A stretch of DNA of 22,670 nucleotides from the NCBI GenBank assembly GCA_024663395.1, contig JANFAH010000212.1:1-22670 (forward strand), in the 5' to 3' direction. The notes below the pieces were generated by a model, which saw nothing but the letters and a program-made list of their open reading frames with translations, did not search any database and was not told where the DNA came from. How positions within the stretch are numbered: the first letter of the stretch is position 1; each line of letters starts with the position of its first letter. Positions 18,736 to 22,670 of the stretch are shown piece by piece. A program made the translations under genes and the position numbers. Source of the DNA: Pisolithus tinctorius. Its lineage: Eukaryota > Basidiomycota > Agaricomycetes > Boletales > Pisolithaceae.

Positions 18736-20517
18736 ATGTGGCTTCTGAATGCGAAGGCTGTTCTCGAAAGGGATAGAGCCATTGAAGGAGATGTTACTTC
18801 CACAACAACTAAGGTGTTGGAAGAATGCGATGACACGAAGACTCTATATGCAATATTGTCTCATCGCTGGCAAGAGGAGGTGGACCACAATGAGATGATG
18901 AATTTGATGGAGATGAAGGAAGCTAAGACCAAGGAAGTCAGGCAGCGGAACGGCTACAAAAGATTTGAGGGCTTGCAAGCAGGTGGTGGAGGACGACTTC
19001 GAATGGCTGTGGGTGGATACCTGTTGCATTGACAAGCGAAGCAGCTCGGAACTATCAGAAGCCATCAATTCAATGTACCGGTGGTACGAGAACTCCACAA
19101 GTGCTATGCGCACCTCTACGACGTCGACGGCCCAACCTTTCCCGCCCAACAAAACCTCGAGCGGTTTGGCAAGTACAACGGTTGGCCAGAGTGGTTCTCC
19201 GTGGGTGGACCCTCCAGGAATTGATAGCCCCGAAGGACGTTCAGTTCTTCAACAACGAATGGGCACCCATCGGCAATAAGCGGGACCTGGCGGAGACCCT
19301 GGTGAAAATCACCCGCATTTCGAAAAATATTTTGATATCTGGCCAGGATCCGAGTGTTTGCAGTGTGGCCCAAATCATGTCGTGGGCGGCAGACCGAAAG
19401 ACAACACGAGTGGAAGATCGGGCGTATTCGTTGCTAGGGTTATTTGGGGTGTACATGCCAATGGTGTACGGAGAAGGGAAGAGGGCCTTTCAACGTCTCC
19501 AACTGGAAATTATTCGGTCATCCAATGACCATAGCATCTTGGCCTGGGACCCGAAAGGAAGAATTCGACGGTCTGGCAGCATTCTGGCAGACGACCCGAG
19601 CTACTTTCGGGATTGCGATGGCATCCGGAGCCTGCAACCCGATCAGTTCTTCCAACGGTTGAAATCTCACTCACGAGATCATTCGCCCGGCATTATTGGG
19701 CCAGTCGTGCCTGCAAACTTGATGAAATTTATTCTTCCGACAGTACGCGGACACGCTCCAATCAAGGAGCTTAGCACGTGTTCTATTGCCAGTGGTGGTC
19801 TGCAGATATCGTTGCCATTGCACCCTATCCTGGCTCTTCGTCCCTATTTAGGGTCACGCTAGGGTGTGCTGCCTCTTTAGTGGACTCTCTGATGACAATC
19901 GACTTAATGTCCGACTCTACTCGTTATTACAGATTTTTGGGGCAACAGGAGAACCCATGACGTCTCCGCATATCAAACAACTCTTTCTTTCTTATTATCA
20001 AGATGAATCACGTCGTAATCTCATACTTGACGATAGAACCGTTTCCTACGGCTTCAGGCGATGTGGCACCTTCCCGCGCAGTATTGTCAGCAACTCCGTC
20101 AAACTATCGCTCACGAACGACCTGATCGTCGTGATCTATGCTAACGACAAAGCTGGCGTTCGCTTTGCAGTGGGATTTGGGTACTACCTTCGGAGTGCAT
20201 GGACTCATGTCATCTACGATGAAAGCCGCCAATGCCACCGCGACCTCGGCACATCATGGGAAGATTATGCCAAGGAAGCATATGATTCGATGTGGAATAA
20301 GCAGCGAGATCTCGCTCGCAATATGCCAGAACACGACATTACCACTCGTGCGAGTTCCGATACTGCAAGTTTCATCAAGCATGCCCACCTCCCTCGATCG
20401 ATTTGGGCCGCGAGGGTCATGTGGGGCGTCTGGTACAGGGGGAATTGCACGGTCACCGTTGATATCGTACTCTGCAGCGGCTGTTGCCGCGGTCCACTCA
20501 CATGTGAAACTTCGAGC
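18736..20517 (+). pseudogene. HET-domain (heterokaryon incompatibility) protein, frameshifted
   Basis: Intact HET-domain proteins trigger cell death when unlike fungal individuals fuse. All three signature blocks are visible but in different frames: TLYAILSHRWQEEV (from about 18844), WLWVDTCCIDKRSSSELSEA (from about 19001) and GWTLQELIAPKDVQFFNNEW (from about 19203). Then follow AADRKTTRVEDRAYSLLGLF, YMPMVYGEGKRAFQRLQLEI and NDHSILAW, the usual tail of these proteins. The start at 18736 (MWLLNA) fits the family. Frame changes: one extra base near 18970 (before ACKQVVEDDFEW), one lost near 19099 (before KCYAHLYDVDGP), one lost near 19200 (before RGWTLQ), and two more near 19822 and 19862. After that a long frame continues to a donor GTGAGTATT at 20518. 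C-terminal effector repeats (NACHT, WD40) were not seen. Sequencing error is an alternative for some shifts, although five in 1.1 kb is many. Confidence 0.85.
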
Positions 20518-20569
20518 GTGAGTATTGTCTACTATCTTCGTGTAGCTTTTGAAGTCAATATCATTGCAG

Positions 20570-21150
20570 ACTGATTGGAGTGGTGTCGAAACCCCAGGAC
20601 CTATGCAGGAGGCTGGCCCATCCTCTCCCAGGTATGGATTGTATATGGATGGAGTTAAAATGCAACTTTTGTATTTCGATGGCATTCAGATTAGAGTGGG
20701 TAACAATATTTTTCCCTCCCCCCCAAAGTTTTCTAAAGCTTAGTGCGAGTAGCTAGGTGATTACGGCCATTTTAATCCGAATTTTCAGCGCAACGGCAAC
20801 ATCTTCGATGACCTTGCGGAAGACCCAGCGCATCATTCAGTAACGCGCAAAGTTTCTAGTGAGACTATGGGAGGAGACTACGTGACTGTGTGGGCTTCTG
20901 GCGGCAATTATTCTAAGTTTGATCTACATCGACCCGATGGACTATCGCTTTCAAACAACGATCAGCTAGTATTGTTGCTGAAGACATTGTCCCCTCGTCT
21001 TGTTGACAAATGTCTTGTGACGTCAGTCGTTGCACATACATCCCTCGGTTACTTTTCAAAACCTCAAGTTTGGTGTCGGGATGCAATTGATGCAAAACGG
21101 CGAGAACTGCTCAAAGAAATTCGGTGCGACTTTTGCATGCACCGTTGAGG
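20570..21150 (+). pseudogene. Probable C-terminal exons of the HET-domain gene
   Basis: After an in-phase intron (20518-20569) the frame resumes with TDWSGVETPGPMQEAGPSSP and YGLYMDGVKMQLLYFDGIQ. A second intron is likely (GTAACAAT near 20699 to TTTTCAG near 20789). Then come NIFDDLAEDPAHHSVTRKV, GGDYVTVWASGGNYSKFDLH, SNNDQLVLLLKTLSPRLVD and WCRDAIDAKRRELLKEI up to a TGA at 21146-21148. I do not recognise a domain. The continuity of frame and splice sites makes it likely part of the HET gene, but a separate small gene is possible. Neighbouring frames from 21149 to 21260 look like continuing debris (REF-like segment IRERFYTLLNWVLIF). Confidence 0.4.
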
Positions 21151-21269
21151 AGTGGCTAATTCCAATCAGGGAACGGTTTTACACATTGCTAAACTGGGTA
21201 CTTATATTTCTATGCTTCCTGTTCCGCATACCCTCATTTTTTTTCAGTCCCGACCCGCCACATCAGGAG

Positions 21270-21719
21270 GTGACAACCAATCTCCGGTGTGTAGGAAGCT
21301 CCGATTTCGTAGGATATACTCACAAGTTGGTGACCAGAACAGTAAGACGGCAACACAAGAGGCGATCAAGCGCTTCTCGGATATGTTTGGGATTCAGCAT
21401 TTTGAAAGTTATGTGGGTGCACTTACTTCCCGCACATGTAATGTTCCACTAACTTTGCCTTGAAACGAAGTTTGGCGAAATAACGTTCTTCAAGAAGCTT
21501 TCCGCCAGTTTAGAACGTAGTCCACAGTCAGAAACTCTCAAGGTATTGCAGGATTTCCCCATCAACGTCTTAGCGAAGACATTGCGTGGAAGAATGGAAA
21601 AAGCAAATATGATTCCTAGGCAGCGAATACAGAGGGTAAAACATGAGATTGGAGCCATATCAAAAACTCTCGGCATAAGGGCACGTATACCTACTATTGA
21701 CAATGGTAGCGCATACTAA
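21270..21719 (+). pseudogene. Coding debris upstream of the DnaJ-X-like gene
   Basis: Two protein-like segments lie in different frames: KLRFRRIYSQVGDQNS and ATQEAIKRFSDMFGIQHFES (about 21297-21410), then FFKKLSASLERSPQSETLK, VLQDFPINVLAKTLRGRMEK and RIQRVKHEIGAISKTLGIRA (21470-21716, ending TAA at 21717-21719). A putative intron with a CTAAC branch site lies between them (GTAATG near 21439 to GAAG near 21469), but its phase is off by one. Helical, charged character and position suggest that this was the N-terminal half of the gene that follows at 21734. Confidence 0.45.
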
Positions 21720-21733
21720 GCTGATGACCATTA

Positions 21734-22573
21734 GATGCTCGAAGAAATGGCAACTGTCTACACTCAAGTCTACGATGTGCTTTGTCCATTGTGAGTGTTT
21801 GTTTATCCCCAATTCTCCACCCTGTGTCATGGGTGTAGGAAGGATGATTTGACCAGAAACTGCATGAAATATGACTTGTCCAAACCAATTATCGAGGTTA
21901 TTGGCCAGCTTCCCACACAAGCTGAGGTATCCGGACAAGGCGGTATTGATGACATGGTACAAGACATCAAGACTCTTCAGACGACACTCGATGCGACGAA
22001 GAATATCGATGAACAGTTTGCACTTGAAGAAGATATCACTGGAAGGGTAAAAATGGGCTCATGCTCACTGGCTTTTGAATTGACGCCGAACAGATCTTGT
22101 GGACTTGTCATTCTGGACTCCGCTCTGCGGTAGGCCATATACCAGCCAAGGTAAGCTGCTCATATAAGCAATCTCACGAACGCCTCGTGACCTCGATCAG
22201 GTGCTGTACAATGTTCTAGAAAGCGACAAGATGTGTAACCTGGTGGATCGAGTCAAGGTGAGTGACTGGGTGCACACATGAATCAAAGTCATTGAATCAC
22301 AGGCCAACCAGTTCTTGGAGGAAATCTCTCAAGTCTTCAACGATGCACTGGCTGAATTACCGACTGATGATCAGCTCACTTACGACGGTGAGGTTGTGAT
22401 TTGTCATGTACATTAACACAAATGCTGAATCCACCCCCGCATCCCTTCCAGAATTATGGCTGATGCAGAAGCAGGCACCTCAAAACATATGCTGCTCATC
22501 GAAGAGCGGGCACGTGAACAGAGAGTGCCAGGCGCTAGGCGCGAAGAACAATCCAGAACTTGACGCGTGCTAA
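21734..22573 (+). CDS. Small helical protein, DnaJ X-domain-like; six exons in phase
   Basis: Exons 21734-21790, 21839-22046, 22094-22150, 22201-22257, 22303-22387 and 22452-22573 join without a stop and give about 194 residues. All introns are GT-AG and 45-64 nt. The protein is helical and charged: MLEEMATVYTQVYDVLCPL, PTQAEVSGQGGIDDMVQDIK, NIDEQFALEEDITGRILW, then SGLRSAVGHIPAKVLYNVLE, DRVKANQFLEEISQVFNDAL. The last two resemble the C-terminal X domain of DnaJ-family co-chaperones (a recalled pattern, not a search result). No J domain or HPD motif is visible upstream, so it may be the truncated C-terminal part of a longer gene (see 21270-21719). In the last exon a different frame reads IMADAEAGTSKHMLLIEERA and RREEQSRT with a TGA at 22561, and looks more protein-like than the spliced frame. 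A 1-nt shift in exon 5/6 is therefore possible. Confidence 0.6.
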
Positions 22574-22670
22574 CGTTCTGCAGAGTGGTATTCAAGCATT
22601 CAATTCCATGAATTAGCCAGACTTGTATTTACACGGCCCTCGAGCAAACACCATTTTACTACTAATCCAC
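22574..22670. other. Right-edge sequence
   Basis: Likely 3' flank of the preceding gene. No polyadenylation signal of AATAAA type and no further gene are seen before the window ends. Confidence 0.4.

Noticed and set aside
1..22670. tRNA, rRNA or snRNA genes
   Set aside because: No cloverleaf with A- and B-box pairs or conserved rRNA segment was recognised on either strand by eye; a dedicated scan could still find a degenerate one.

Overview
The window looks like a repeat-rich chromosome segment of a filamentous basidiomycete, most likely an Agaricomycete. The evidence is short (about 45-75 nt) GT-AG introns that cut reading frames into many small exons, a class V-type chitin synthase, a HET (heterokaryon incompatibility) domain gene, a Plavaka-type transposase, a Crypton-like tyrosine recombinase family known from mushrooms, and a Ty3/Gypsy Gag. 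Almost everything is decayed. I see one gene with an uninterrupted spliced reading frame, at the right edge.

Layout. 1-1825: left-truncated Ty3/Gypsy element on the minus strand, with Gag and a probable 5' LTR. 1867-2007: short unassigned open frame. 2088-4264: plus-strand pseudogene of a tyrosine-recombinase-like protein, almost without CpG, with an internal 133-bp tandem duplication and a small hairpin-rich insertion. 4265-5190: unassigned. 5200-9283: Plavaka-type transposase whose 14 exons stay in phase over 995 codons but carry three TGA codons, each one C-to-T step from CGA. 9284-11940: possible second gene or accessory ORF and unassigned sequence. 11944-12720: solo-LTR-like sequence with internal repeats. 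13128-13430: isolated relic of a chitin synthase catalytic region. 13466-16672: a longer chitin synthase pseudogene lacking the myosin motor, with a damaged QRRRW motif and a C-terminal DEK_C-like remnant. 16680-18735: minisatellite, coding-like debris, an inverted-repeat element and the upstream region of the next gene. 18736-21150: HET-domain pseudogene with several frameshifts. 21270-22573: coding debris followed by a six-exon gene resembling a DnaJ X-domain C terminus.

How it fits together. No pathway or operon is visible. The common theme is genome defence and decay. Substitutions fitting cytosine deamination at CpG recur in three unrelated loci: CGA to TGA in the transposase and chitin synthase, CGT to TGT at the chitin synthase active-site motif, and Arg to His in the recombinase. 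This suggests methylated repeats, or a RIP-like process, spreading into neighbouring host genes. The chitin synthase and HET loci also carry 1-2 nt indels that the transposase lacks. Introns and frames were worked out by eye; no database search was run.
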